Shown here: one piece after another, positions 36,901-46,414 of the stretch | How positions within the stretch are numbered: position 1 is the first letter of the stretch | Layout of the letters: the number at the start of each line of letters is the position of its first letter | NCBI RefSeq assembly: GCF_024763615.1 | Contig: NC_077222.1 | Location: 44,330,001 to 44,394,000, forward strand | DNA from: Phlebotomus papatasi | Taxonomy: Eukaryota; Arthropoda; Insecta; Diptera; Psychodidae | DNA: 64,000 nt | Direction: 5' to 3' | Position numbers and translations under genes: made by a program | Notes under the pieces: generated by a model | What the model was told of the DNA's origin: nothing | The model's input: only the letters and a program-made list of their open reading frames with translations | Database searches by the model: none

Positions 36901-39900
36901 GATTCTTTACACTTTCTTTGACCTCGGAATGCGTGCAACTCGGGGTACCTGCAACTCGAAATATGTGAAAAATCGATTGTTAATTGAATTTTACCATATT
37001 CAATTCTCGGCCACCGAAATGGATAAAATTGGTTCGACGATATTATTTACTCCCAAAATTCAATTCACAATCGAATTTTCACATATTCTGAGTTGCAAGC
37101 ACCCCGAGTTGCATGCATTTCGAGGTCACCTGTAAAGAATCTCAGCTACTTTAAAGATTTCAATTTTAAGAAAATTTGCTATTAGCGTCAGGCGGGAAAA
37201 AAAGCGGGAGAAGCGGCGTCGGACAAGCTTTCCCCATATATATATATATATAGCACTCTCTCACTCTCCCTTTCTCTCTCTATATTCGAAGATTTGTAAG
37301 GTGGCATATACAAGTCACGATCCGCGATGTCGTGAAATTTTTCGCGGACTTTCGCGGGGCGTGTAATTTTTCGCGAAATTTCGCGGGGTGCGAATTTTTT
37401 CGAGGATTTTCGCGGGGCGCGTAATTTTTCGCGGATTTTCGCGGGGTGTGTAATTTTTCGCGGATTTTCTCATACAATTTTATGTATAAATATCGTTCGA
37501 GTTTGCCACAATTCGATTTTGCAACGAAGGAATCACACCTCTATAAGCTGATCTAGGCTTATCACTGGCTTTTTCTTATGTTGGCCTTCCCCACTCAGAC
37601 TATTTTAAATAGAAAATGATCAGTGATAAGCCCAGATAATTTTATCCCCAATCTTATCAATTTCGGTGGCCGAGAACCGTTTGCTCGACGTGACTCTAAA
37701 ATTCAACTTACAATTGAATTTTTACGCATTCCGAATTGGAAGCACCCCGAGTTGCACGCATGTCGAGGTCGATTGTAAAGAATCTCAGCTACTATAAGCT
37801 TATCTGGGCTTATCATTGGTTTAAAACTTATGTTATGCTGTCTTATGTCACATCCATTGGATGTGTTTTTGGCATATACAATCTGTGAAGGAGTTTTGCA
37901 CCGTTTTCACTCTGGAGGTTAGGCACCAACACTTAAACGGCATTGGTCGCAAATTTGCAAATCTCCCATTACAACTGAACTGAAATGTCATTTATTGCAT
38001 TCGCAAACCGTTGTGATGAATAAAATTATCTCTCTGTGTCTGTCTAAATTAGTTTAGGCAAATTGGATTTTAATTTACAGCATAAATACGTTGTTTATAA
38101 GTCGGAAACTTTTTAAAATACTACATTTCAGCTAAAATGGCTAACTGGTCTTCAAATTTAAAACCAGGTAAAAGTTACAAAAGGGGGAAAAGGCAAAAAA
38201 GGGAGTATTAAATAATAAGATGAAACAGCTTACGTAATGCCACATCCAAAAAGCAATATGGCATTTTCAGTTAAAAGAGGCATAAGAGTTTGGCGATCAA
38301 TAAACATATTTCATTAAAATTATGTTTTCCAAAAACATGTACCGTCGTTGCGGGTGACTTTGCACTCGGGGGGTGACTTTGCACTCTGCTGTCCGTAAGA
38401 TTTTCATAAATTCTAGCACTTATTGATAGTGTTCGCCAATCCGGTCTACCATGTCAAAGTATATAGGGATATGTTATGTACCAAGTAAGGTACAATGATC
38501 CTCAAAAGGATACTTGTAGTTTCAGTAACAGTCAATGAAATGCAAATATAGGTAGGGGAAGTGCTTATAATTTTGGACAGTCTGCATATAAGCATCGATA
38601 TCCTAAGTTTGAAGTGCCATATTTTCAATACTAATTGACTTTTTATGTTACTCTCTTTTCAGAAGGATTGTTTAGAAACTTGGCAAGCTATTTATCATCT
38701 TATTTTTACTAAAATTAGTTTTAATACATTTAAAAATGAATTGATATGTAGAGGTGAATTTGACTCTTATTTTGGACAACTTTTTTTATTAATTTTTACA
38801 ACTTGTCTGTAAATTTGGACAGATAATCCGCCTCAACAGGATGCCCATTGTTCTTCATTTTATGAACCAATCTTACCAAGTCCTCTTCCTGGTCATGTAA
38901 GGGAAACGTGGAATGTCACAAGAAGCCCAGAAACTTTCCATATCATTCATTAAAGTGAGTTGACTTCGGTACTCCAAGTACGTGCGGATTCGCTCATTCC
39001 CTGCCCTTTCCGGGAGCCTTTCAAGGCATTTCTCACTGCATCTCTTTCGTAGAGATGATGCTCCTTCATTTCTCCAGGCATTTGTCCAACCTAGTCATCA
39101 CAAAAGCTAAAACTTCACGAAATTTCGTGAGAAAAACACTTGTCCAAAATAAGAATCATCACCTCACTGGTGAATGTCTTAAAAAATTTCCCATTTTTCA
39201 CACGAAAAATATAATTCACAAGGCAAATCTCACTTCAGGTCAAATGTACATATCATCAGTAACGTGAATCAACACAATATTCAATGAATATTCAATAATA
39301 TCACTCAAAAACAGCGAACAAACTTTGTTAGTACTTCACCAAAACTAAATAAGACTGAAGTAAGCCACGAAGTTCTGTCATATTTCTCGTAAGCAATTGC
39401 TCACACTGAATTTTCAACAAAGCAATTTCAACTCAAATCATATTCAAATTTTAACGTATTTAGTGTTAAAATATTCCAAAAAGAACAAATATTTAGATAG
39501 AATTCATTATTCATCAAATATTGGAATAAAAATCCATCATTTTAATCAATTTATTTTTAGTGTCCAATGTTATCCTCAAAGTGTCCAAAATAAGAAACTG
39601 GACAAAATTAGAAGCATTTCCCCTATTTTGTCAAAAACCGACTCCGTGAAAAAGTTATCTGAAGGTGCAATTCCAAAATCGATTTCAGAGTAACAAATTG
39701 CCCAAATCTATTCTAAATTTATCTGGGTAGAATAATCCACTTCGATTTTGTTGATTATTTTTATTAAAATATTTTTTTTCCCTATTATCTTCATAAGACC
39801 GCATGATTTATGTTATAAAATTGCATATAATGGTCTTTCTAAAGCTTTATTATTGAAGTATTTGGCTAAAAATTATCCAATTTTGTGGGAACTTAAGATA

Positions 39901-42900
39901 AAATGACCGAGATCTACAAGATGGTATGGTCGCCATCTTGATTTGACGTTTCTGTCCGCCATTTTGAATAACTGTCAAAACAAAAGTCTCATCTGATTGA
40001 GCTGAAATTTTAGTATGTTGTAGCTGATGCCAAGGCCTTTTCAGAACATATATAAAATCCGACCTAGGTCAAGTGTTTGTCTGGATATAGGAGCTCAAAG
40101 TTCAAAATTTTGACATTTTCATGAATACAGAACTACAGGGAGCTTCTTTTATCAAAACCATCACAAAAAAGACAGCGCTATCGTTAGGCGATGAGATCTA
40201 ACAAACAAACAAAAAGAAAAGTAATGTTTTTGTTTATAACAGCGCATTATTTGAGAATCTTAAAAACTTTTTTCGCAAAGATGAAAAATAAAAAAATATA
40301 TTAAATGCACTTTTCGCTTATTTTTTAAATTATGTTAGAGTAAATAAATATATAAAATTAAAGACTCAACTATTTTTAATGGTTACTGATGCATTTCGTT
40401 TAGGTTTCAAATATTGAAGATTAAAAAATAAAGACCGCCAAAATATGAGTATTACAAAATTTTAAACTTTGAGCCTCTGTATCAAGGTAAATACCTGACG
40501 TAGACTGGAACATAGATACGTTTTAGAAAGGTCTTGACATCAGCTAGAACATACTAAAATTTCAACCAAATCGGACCAGTTTTAGGGTTTGACAGTTATT
40601 CAAAATGGCGGACAGAAACGTCAAATCAAGATGGCGACCACGTCAACTTGTAGATCTCGTGCATCTTACCCTTAGATGTGAAGATCTTCATTGCCGTTTA
40701 TTATCAGAAATTGTTGATTTTTTAAAATTTATTAAAAAGTGCAAAGTCACCCGCACCTTATCTCGAGTGCAAGCCTTTTTTCTTGATTTTTTTTAACATA
40801 GTAAAATTTTATAAAATTAATGTTAGTGGCACAAAATCCATTCATTAACAACTGAATACAAATAATTTTATCCATTCACCCCCCTCCCTTCACTTTAACT
40901 GTCCATTTTTAGAGGGTAAAGTTGAAAAATAGCGAAAAAACGTGCAAAGTCACCCGCAACGACGGTACTTTCAATTTAAAATTTGCCATAAAAGATGAAC
41001 TAATTTACACTTAAATCCTCAAAATCTTTCAATTGAGATAAGATGAAAATGAAAATCAGATTAATTACATCCGCCGTAAATTATATTTTATTCTTATTTA
41101 AATTTTTGTAATCTTGATAATTCTAATAAAAATTTGTTATTTCTTATACATTTCAAACGTGTAACTAAAAATTTCAACTTATCGAATCGAGTAACGTCTT
41201 GCAAAATTTTATCTTCTGTGAATATCCATAATCCATATACATATCACTTACGTATCTTTGTTCTTATAAAGTTTTAACAGACAAAATTGTATGAGAATAA
41301 TGCCATAAGATATTTTATATTACGTATACGCACGGACAAGGACAAAGTTTAGATTTATCATCATTTGTCATACGGAAGAGTTGGGGAGCGTCAATAAATT
41401 TGTCTATCCTTCAATATAGATATGTATATAATTCAAAAAAAAGCAATTGCGTATGTGCATGCAAGAATTTGCTTAGATTTTTTTTTCAAGATGATCGCGT
41501 GATAAATGAAGGTTGATAACAGTTTGTTAATGGTTACCCATTTTCTTATTGCGTATTATGACCATTTTTCCACCCGCTATTTTATTTCCCAGTGAAGAAA
41601 ATAGATAAAGCACTCACCGTGAATATCATCCACGCAAATTCCAGCATCTTCACGATATGTTGATAAATGTGGCAAGCATTGACATTTGCAATTCATTAGT
41701 TCGCTTTTAGCAGACATATCTGCGATGAACGCGATGAATAAAAAAGTAAATAAGTCAATTGAAATTTGCGTTTCTGGTGACTGCAAAAGAAAAACTTACC
41801 AATTTCTTTTATGTAATTCTTGAGAAGTCCCGCAGTGCCACTAGATAAGCCAATGCATACATCTGTGTTGCACTCCGACAAGTCTGAGGATGATCAAATA
41901 AAAAAAAACTATATGCAAAAGTGACGATAATTTCATATACTGGTATATACTTATATACTAAGTTATGTACTAATAAACTGTAAGTTATGGTTGGGATTAG
42001 AGGCAATAAAAATAGGAACAATTATCTGTTAATTGCATTGGTCTATTGCAGGAACGGTGATTTCGTCTGTTTGGCAGAGTGCGCGAAAGTCCCCCAATGT
42101 AGACCAATTTTACGCAAAAAAGGAATAGTTTATAGGCTATTTCTGAACATTGAAAGATCACTATAATGCTTTAGAACTTATTATTTTTAAGTACCAAAAG
42201 TACAAAATATTTTGCAGAAAATATTCTGACAAATTATTATTATAATGGAATTGAAAATTTCAAATTATTCTTAAAACAATAAAAGACTTTCTTGTTTCTT
42301 TTTAAATTTTGTTTAAACGCAATTTTAGGAAATATATATTTTTAAAATTTCGAATTCAATCGACCAAAACTGTTTACCAAAACCTTTTCATTGATCCTTT
42401 AAAGTTGTTTTATTGAAAATAGTTAATTTGACTACAGAAAACTTCCCTATGAGCCTACATGAAACTTCCCCTTTAGTACACAAGCCTTCAAAGCAAAATT
42501 ATCAGAACCATCTTATATTTTTCCGATGATAAATGATCTTATTCTAATCATAGTAATTTTTTTTAAAGTAAAGAATTTTTTAATTCAATAGATATTTAAC
42601 TGTAATGATTCAGAAATTGATGAAAATAAGGAATCCTTAAAGGTTTCTTTTTGATGCAATTTTATAAAATCAATTGTAAAACCTCAAACGAAGAAGTATT
42701 GCGAAATCAATAATTTATGACAACATAAGGCTGATACACTTCTTTAGAAACATAAAGGTTTTATACCCTTTTAAAAAAGCTTATAAAAATATGCAAAAAT
42801 TGAAACTGGCCTTTCGTTAAACTGACCCAACTCTCCCTTACTCAACTTACCATAAGCATCGAAAATATCACCTCCGTGCTGTCGGGTCAAATTGACCACT

Positions 42901-43022
42901 CGATCTGTAGATGCGGCTCGTTTCAGAGGAGATGCCTTAAGTTCGGCTGATGAACAGAGTTCATTGAAACTGATCCAGATCCACATCAAGTGAACTATAG
43001 CTATACTATCCATTAGTCCCAT
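9960..43022 (-). CDS. sha: Shavenoid-like type I membrane protein (seven coding exons, 1581 aa)
   Basis: Predicted orthologue of insect Shavenoid, which in Drosophila is needed to form actin-rich cuticular hairs (denticles and wing hairs). Coding exons: 43022-42851, 41883-41800, 41719-41618, 25996-25886, 18115-17982, 17857-17716, 13960-9960. They total 4746 nt, exactly 1582 codons, with GT..AG at every junction. Order of parts: signal peptide (about 1-24); ectodomain with clustered cysteines (ECNTDVC, CKCQCLP, ICVDDIHEC) and block PFVFLPLRGQIIHP; a Ser/Gly-rich juxtamembrane stretch; one helix at about 273-297 followed by KKRK; then about 1285 cytoplasmic residues, low-complexity Ser/Asp/Glu-rich with Pro-rich patches and a conserved segment near NPAYFEPDLL. 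I know of no enzyme domain. The name comes from remembered insect homologues, not a search. Introns total about 28 kb and hold many transposons. Confidence 0.75.
13961..17715. other. sha intron 6
   Basis: 3.76-kb intron. It contains repeat B copy 1 (14181-15730); the remainder (15731-17715) is AT-rich with no coding signal I trust. Confidence 0.6.
14181..15730 (-). mobile_element. repeat family B, copy 1 (1550 bp, TA-flanked TIR element)
   Basis: The termini are TACCGTCGATGCGGGTGACT (left) and the complement of TACCGTCGTTGCGGGTGACT (right). The subterminal motif GTGACTTTGCAC is repeated. It is inverted relative to copies at 38340 and 46415. A small frame (complement of 14333-14542, 69 codons beginning MADRNVKSRWRP) is shared by all three copies, but it shows no transposase motif. 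This copy lacks the insertions seen in the other two, so it serves as the uninterrupted reference. Confidence 0.8.
17716..17857 (-). CDS. sha: sha exon 6
   Basis: 142-nt exon encoding WVGEAELRYRMQGRLILVHL and a Ser/Gly-rich stretch just before the membrane helix. Donor GGAG|GTGAG; the split Asp codon is completed by exon 7. Confidence 0.8.
17982..18115 (-). CDS. sha: sha exon 5
   Basis: 134-nt exon encoding ILNPICAVTGSQYLTKTGWS and ending RDEGRTFLQ, then GTGAGA. The frame is open across the exon, and both splice sites agree in phase with neighbours. Confidence 0.8.
20765..20847. mobile_element. 83-bp palindromic mini-element flanked by TTA
   Basis: Perfect 18-bp inverted repeats GCCGAGAGACGACTTAGC enclose a 47-bp loop, with TTA at both outer edges (20762-20764, 20848-20850). 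It could be a minimal MITE or simply a hairpin. Confidence 0.5.
21664..22080 (+). mobile_element. repeat family F, copy 1
   Basis: It begins with the self-complementary tip TGAGATTCTTTACAATCTCA. The block TGTGGTCCGAGGT, a (GTCC)n-like stretch and GAGAGAGATATCGACAAG also appear at 60721-60900. The interior ATATCGACAAGCGGTTTTCG resembles family A (3130-3165), so A and F are relatives. The right edge is uncertain. Confidence 0.55.
22997..23105. mobile_element. hAT-like MITE, 109 bp
   Basis: Inverted ends CAGGAATGAGCAAGAAC and CATTGGTGAGCAAGAAC (right, complement) are flanked on both sides by the 8-bp direct repeat AATTAATT (22989-22996, 23106-23113). Eight-bp duplications and CA-starting ends are typical of hAT transposons. 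The AT-only duplication weakens the case slightly. Confidence 0.6.
23915..24840. mobile_element. possible DNA element bounded by GGTAAAGACCG-type inverted repeats
   Basis: The left end carries GACCGCTTGGAGGCGGTC, itself nearly palindromic. The right end in complement reads GTAAGACCGTCTCAAGGCGG. The interior is non-coding. No clear target duplication was found, so boundaries are approximate. Confidence 0.35.
25712..25849 (+). CDS. hypothetical 45-codon reading frame in sha intron 4, antisense to sha
   Basis: The frame runs from ATG at 25712 to TAA and begins MSCEPYAVYLEDINIAKGT; it is followed by alternating polar/hydrophobic residues that look like beta-strand protein. It sits 36 bp from sha exon 4 on the opposite strand. 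I do not recognise it with confidence; the composition faintly resembles one exon of insect small secreted lipid-binding or CheB-type proteins. No upstream exon or promoter was found. It may be a relic exon or chance. Confidence 0.25.
   Translation: MSCEPYAVYLEDINIAKGTVDITINGQTYVASGSLVVNFTVRVVN
25886..25996 (-). CDS. sha: sha exon 4
   Basis: 111-nt exon isolated between the two largest introns. It encodes ECTLAPFVSGSSTEKIPFVF and LPLRGQIIHPSREINFQ, the ectodomain block I find most characteristic of the family. Acceptor TTTCAG, donor CAAG|GTATGT. Confidence 0.8.
27327..27665 (+). mobile_element. SINE-like element joined to a D-family end fragment
   Basis: The first about 42 bp (TTACTGCTCGAACTCCACAG onward) match the left end of the D-family repeats at 29725 and 46021. 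Then follows a tRNA-like head with an A-box-like TGGCGTAATAGG (about 27385-27396) and a B-box-like AGTTTGAGTCC (about 27451-27461). It ends in a (TAA)n tail near 27646-27659. tRNA-like head plus simple-repeat tail suggests a SINE mobilised by a LINE with a TAA tail. Confidence 0.45.
27934..27986. repeat. (TA)n microsatellite
   Basis: About 26 uninterrupted AT units in sha intron 3. Likely length-variable. Confidence 0.95.
29725..31095 (+). mobile_element. repeat family D/A, degraded copy with a nested MITE
   Basis: It begins with the D-family tip (TGTTCGAACTCCACAGAGAG) and shares GGACATTTCGTCC-like and GAATCATTCCTAATAAA blocks with 46021-46414. The right part (about 30490-31095) aligns with 4560-5161 of family A. 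It is interrupted by the 30089-30486 element. It preserves the empty-site version of the place where repeat B copy 3 inserted in the 46-kb copy. Confidence 0.6.
30089..30486. mobile_element. 398-bp terminal-inverted-repeat element
   Basis: The ends GTTATCACACTTGCACATTA and complement extend as inverted arms of about 45 bp (through GATTCACATTAATT). A second inner inversion surrounds TAGACTTGGCC. It splits the D/A repeat. No coding capacity. No clear target duplication. Confidence 0.65.
32864..33317 (-). mobile_element. truncated copy of the CTCCCTCCGT element
   Basis: It matches the complement of the left half of 6523-7417 and keeps one terminus (CTCTCTCCGTTCCGAAATAA in complement) beside TA at 33318-33319. 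The other end is lost. Confidence 0.65.
33518..34430 (+). mobile_element. family-F-like element with AAGCTTATCTGGGCTT ends
   Basis: The left tip AAGCTCAGATAAGTCTATGA followed by ATTCTTTACA is inverted relative to GGAATCTCAACTCCCATAAG plus CTTATCTGGGCTT at the right. Inside each end is a GCATGCAACTCG-like motif. The same end module recurs at 36868-37160, 37620-37825 and 61370-61410. Confidence 0.5.
34611..34822. mobile_element. 212-bp TA-flanked MITE (GGGGAAACTGGGGCAC ends)
   Basis: Inverted ends GGGGAAACTGGGGCAC on both sides, TA duplications at 34609-34610 and 34823-34824, no coding content. Confidence 0.8.
35895..36146. mobile_element. MITE family E, copy 1 (252 bp)
   Basis: The ends TATCGACGGTTCCATTCC and TATCGACGGCTCCATTCC (right, complement) match the copy at 62961-63208. 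The interior shares CGAGATATTC and TAGATCTCGGTC-type blocks in inverted order. Confidence 0.75.
36487..36815. mobile_element. 329-bp TA-flanked pogo/Tigger-like MITE
   Basis: Inverted ends CAGTGCCCGCTTTCTAATTC and CAGTGCCCACTTTGTAATCC with TA at 36485-36486 and 36816-36817. Ends starting CAGT with a TA target and inner AATCCGGA are typical of pogo/Tigger elements of the Tc1/mariner superfamily. Confidence 0.7.
36868..37160 (+). mobile_element. short family-F-like element
   Basis: It is bounded by AAGCCCAGATAAGCTTATGG at the left and AAGAATCTCAGCTAC at the right. Inner mirrored motifs are CGTGCAACTCGG and CCGAGTTGCATGC. Non-coding. Confidence 0.5.
37336..37466. repeat. GC-rich minisatellite, about 29-bp unit
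   Basis: About 4.6 tandem units of the form AATTTTTCGCGGATTTTCGC followed by GGGGTGTGT, each 28-30 bp, in an otherwise AT-rich intron. TCGCG and CGCGGGG make it CpG-dense. A short (TA)n sits just upstream at about 37228-37252. Confidence 0.9.
38340..40967 (+). mobile_element. repeat family B, copy 2 (2628 bp, with a nested MITE)
   Basis: Termini TACCGTCGTTGCGGGTGACT and complement, with a doubled GTGACTTTGCACTC at the left. Without the nested block it is about 1557 bp, matching copies 1 and 3. Inner arms of about 70 bp (39909-39982 and 40588-40659) are inverted copies of each other around GCCATCTTGATTTGACG. A 63-codon frame (40605-40796, MADRNVKSRWRPRQ...) is open as in the other copies. Confidence 0.85.
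38555..39623. mobile_element. 1069-bp TA-flanked element nested in B copy 2
   Basis: The ends are GGGGAAGTGCTTATAATTTT and GGGGAAATGCTTCTAATTTT (right, complement), flanked by TA at 38553-38554 and 39624-39625. Repeat B copy 3 shows the intact target GGTATTTTGTC at the matching point. Inside, ATTTTGGAC-type motifs recur in both orientations. No transposase. Confidence 0.85.
41618..41719 (-). CDS. sha: sha exon 3
   Basis: 102-nt exon after an 80-bp intron. It encodes NCKCQCLPHLSTYRED and ICVDDIH, the most cysteine-dense ectodomain part. The donor CACG|GTGAGT opens the 15.6-kb intron. Confidence 0.8.
41800..41883 (-). CDS. sha: sha exon 2
   Basis: 84-nt exon between CCTCAG and GTAAGT, encoding LSECNTDVCIGLSSGTAG and its continuation to KEI. 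It carries two of the ectodomain cysteines. Phase 1 on both sides. Confidence 0.75.
41884..42850. other. sha intron 1, mostly repeat C copy 2
   Basis: 967-bp intron. From about 42130 to 42836 it aligns with repeat C copy 1 (5163-6368) without the MITE found there. The rest is AT-rich, non-coding sequence. Confidence 0.6.
42851..43022 (-). CDS. sha: sha exon 1 (signal peptide)
   Basis: Starts at ATG 43022; a second in-frame Met follows at residue 4. The hydrophobic segment IAIVHLMWIWISF suits a signal peptide, followed by a mature N-terminus with RQHGGDIFDAY. The donor TATG|GTAAGT is phase 1 and joins to give YDLSECNTD. Confidence 0.75.
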
Positions 43023-43793
43023 CTTTTAATCGTTGGTTTGAGCAGGCATTCGCGCCATCACAAACTGGAAGAGTAATTTTTAATAGAATCTATTAAAATT
43101 TGATTAATTGGTTTTCTCAGGTACTTGGCGGCCCAGGACAAATAAGAAGTGTAGATCGAGTGTTAATTGCCAAACATGACAACTAAATATAGCCTTCATA
43201 TGCCGCCTATATTTATCGTCTCACAATGATGTACAAGATCTCGAACGAAGGTAAGAAAAAGTGGATCTGAGGGAGGTTTTATGATTGAATTTTAATGCTT
43301 CTGCAACATTCACTTAATAATGCAAGAAGTGTATTATACAACAGTGTGTTCATAAAGGTAACTGTTGCTTGCGATACTCTTCATTAAGGCAAGCATATCA
43401 CTTTTTTATGACAATTTTTCAAAGGATGCCCCAGCTAAAGTACCAGAAGATGGTTAAGTGTGTTTTTATGGGATCATTATGGTTGGCACCAGCAAGTTAC
43501 TTTTCGTGTGGAACATGTGATATACATTTAACTTGGAAGGAAGAAGAATAATTTTCAAATTAATAAGAATCTGGGTATCTTGTTCGGTGTTTCATAATTT
43601 TTTATTTCACGATTTTTCAACAATATTCTGGGTATAATTTGCATTATTTATCTTTACTAAGTAAGTTCCCTAAATTTTACATAAAATAAATATTTGTCCA
43701 AGAATTGGCTCGAGGGAACGATCGACAACAAAACAATGATGATCTTGAAGAAAATTTATTCCATCATTTAATCTTAACCATTAGGGTGTTTCA

Positions 43794-44069
43794 ACAAGGT
43801 AAAAAAATTTTTGGCACTATTCTCAGGGTGGTGTGTTTGATGAGATGAGAAAGTTTTTCTTCGACGACCATATGATCAAACGCTGTTTAGAGGTGGATGA
43901 ATGACCCTCTCTGTAGAACATTTTTCTGATTTTACACTACAGAGAGGGTCTTCCAGCCACCTCTAAACAGCGTCTGATCATATGATCGTCGAAGAAAAAC
44001 TTTCTTGTCTCATTAAATACAGCACCCTGAGAATAGTGCCGAAATTTTTTTTACCTTGTTGAAACACCC
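43794..44069. mobile_element. 276-bp foldback MITE flanked by TA
   Basis: The whole element is two inverted arms of about 130 bp, roughly 90% identical by eye, beginning GGGTGTTTCAACAAGGTAAA on each side. It has only a short loop near 43919-43938 and TA at 43792-43793 and 44070-44071. If transcribed it would form a long hairpin. Confidence 0.85.
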
Positions 44070-44134
44070 TATTAACCATTCCACACGTCGTCATATATGC
44101 GATATTAAGTTAAGAAAAAGTACTAATGTAAGTA

Positions 44135-45118
44135 GGGGAAAGTGACCATGCTTGATACTGCAAAATAATGTCCAAGGTTTGTGATTATTTTCTGATTAAC
44201 ACACAAACCGAAGCGATTCTTCCACTATGACAAAAAAATGTCTCACTTATTAGGTTCATAATCCAACCTCAAATAGTTCCTGGAAATCCTTAGGTTTTCC
44301 TCAAGAAGAAAATGGAAATTCAGTGGCGATTTTTATACAAGTTGGGTCCGGGGCCTTCCTGTATAATAATTGATTCGACAATTCGGAGGCCCATTTTCAC
44401 TGCAAAAAATTCACCGGATACAAAAAATTGCACATCAATATTTAGACGGAACTCTAATCTATCTGCTTAAATCGTTTGTACGACTGGTTATTAGTTTTAA
44501 AATCACTTTTATGTAATTTTTCTAAGCCATGTTTTTATGACATTAGGGCGCTAGCGAAAACCATTTTTTCACTTTGAGTCTATGAAAATGACACTCTGCA
44601 ACCTTAAAATTTAGGCAACAGAGTTGAAGATTATGTCAATTGTCGGTAAAATTGGCGGATTGCAATATGTGTAATTATGAAAGAATCACATCTAATGATA
44701 TAGTTGCCACATTAAAATTATCATTCATGGACCCTTCTTAAAATATAGGATGGACACAAGTAGAATTTATGAATTTGTTACCACCCACAAAAACAGTGTC
44801 CCCAAGTAAAAATATTTTTACATAAATATTAGTATTGATGACCCCTCTATGTGCCTATGATAGTAGTCTTCGTGAACAGAGACATTAATTAAGAAATACT
44901 TATGAAATATCATGTATTGAAATTACAGTTTTGGGCCTATTTTTGATTTTTGCTTCCTGAAACTAGGAAAAAAGAGCTAGGATCCTAATTTTTTTAGGAA
45001 ATGTGAGGCTTAGCACCAGCTATTGAAATATATTGCGATGAGTCATAACTATTGATTAACATAGGAAAAAAATAGTTATTATCAAGCTTGGATCGTATCA
45101 AGCATGGTCACTTTCCCC
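44135..45118. mobile_element. 984-bp TA-flanked element (GGGGAAAGTGACCATGCTTG ends)
   Basis: Both ends read GGGGAAAGTGACCATGCTTG inward, with TA at 44133-44134 and 45119-45120. The interior is AT-rich, without a transposase frame. Confidence 0.85.
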
Positions 45119-45169
45119 TATTTTTTTTAAATGACATTTTTATTATTTATTGCAGAATGTCCATCTGTA

Positions 45170-45396
45170 GGGAGAAGTAGGACACCTTTGAAAGTGGGGC
45201 ACCTTTGAAATTGAAGTTTTTCACCTATTTTTAAGCCTTTTCCACCTATTTTTTGAGCCTTATCCTGATATAATTTAACTACACAAACAGATTGAGAAGC
45301 TAAATTACATTATGATATGGCTCAGTTCCACATAAACATAGGAGAAAAATTCCAATTTCAAAGGTACCTCACTTTCAAAGGTGCCCCACTACCCCT
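45170..45396. mobile_element. about 227-bp MITE with GGGGCACCTTTGAAA arms
   Basis: The left arm reads AAAGTGGGGCACCTTTGAAA and the right arm AGTGGGGCACCTTTGAAAG (complement). Tips are GGGAGAAGT and AGGGGTAGT beside TA/TTA. Edges have diverged slightly. Confidence 0.65.
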
Positions 45397-46414
45397 TAAC
45401 TAGAAATTGATTTTGAAATATTCATTCATAACACCTTCATTTAAAAGTAATATTATTAAATAACCGCCATAATTTTGAATTCACCTTAGAGGCAAATATT
45501 GTTGATGCACTTCTACTTTAGTCAACACTACTAGTCTTATCCATGAAAATCGATTTTAGCACAACCTCTATATTGATTGAGATATGTAATCTTAAGTAGA
45601 AGAATCAGAAAAGAAAATAAATCCACTACTCCATCAATGGTCTTTATTTTCATACAATCGTGTAGTGAATCAAAAAGTTAATGTTTCTTTGATAGATCTT
45701 TATTTGAAAGATCTTTGTAAGATGATTGTGCAGAGTTATTAACCATTGCGTCTCATTGATTAATCAATATCAAAATAAAATTAAGTGTGACAATAGTAAA
45801 TAGGTGTGATTATGAAGGAATCACATCTAACATTACTAAAGTATTACTTGTAGGGAAATGCTATATAAGTGCTATATAAATGCTGTATATATATACCTTA
45901 CTAAATCCTATCATCATAATGAAAGTTATTATAAAATTCTCCAAACAAGTTCTTAGCTATTAAAACGCAATCTTTAATAAACCTAACAGTGAAAATTTGG
46001 GAAAAAAGTTTCATTTTGTCAAGCTTACTGCTCGAAATCCATAAAGAGAGCAGTATAGATGGAAATCCTTGATTTTATCACATCCCCCGCAATTTTCCAC
46101 TTTTTACCATCCGAGGCCACTTTTCTTAACAAATCTTCGCGTTTAAGACGATTTCTAAAAAATAATTATACGCTGTTTGTCCGTTCGTCTGTTTGTTCGT
46201 CCCGCACTGTCTGTCGGTCTATTCGTCCACTATGCTTGTAATCGCGTATTGCGATTTTTTAATTCATGGATATGTGTTAGGAATTTTGGATATGTGTTAG
46301 GGATTAGGGACTACCCAAGTGGACATTTCATTCATATACTACAATACCATGGAATCATTCCTAATAAAGGGGTTTCAAACGTTCAACGGGTTATAAAGCG
46401 CATTTCTAACCGAA

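Larger units (their letters stand above)
25997..41617. other. sha intron 3 (15.6 kb)
   Basis: The largest intron. It contains a SINE-like element near 27.3 kb, a (TA)n tract, a D-type repeat at 29.7-31.1 kb, several TA-flanked MITEs, a GC-rich minisatellite at 37.3 kb and repeat B copy 2 at 38340-40967. I see no coding exon in it. Confidence 0.6.

Noticed and set aside
37280..37477. Lys/Arg-rich 65-codon repeat protein
   Set aside because: It is only the translation of the minisatellite.
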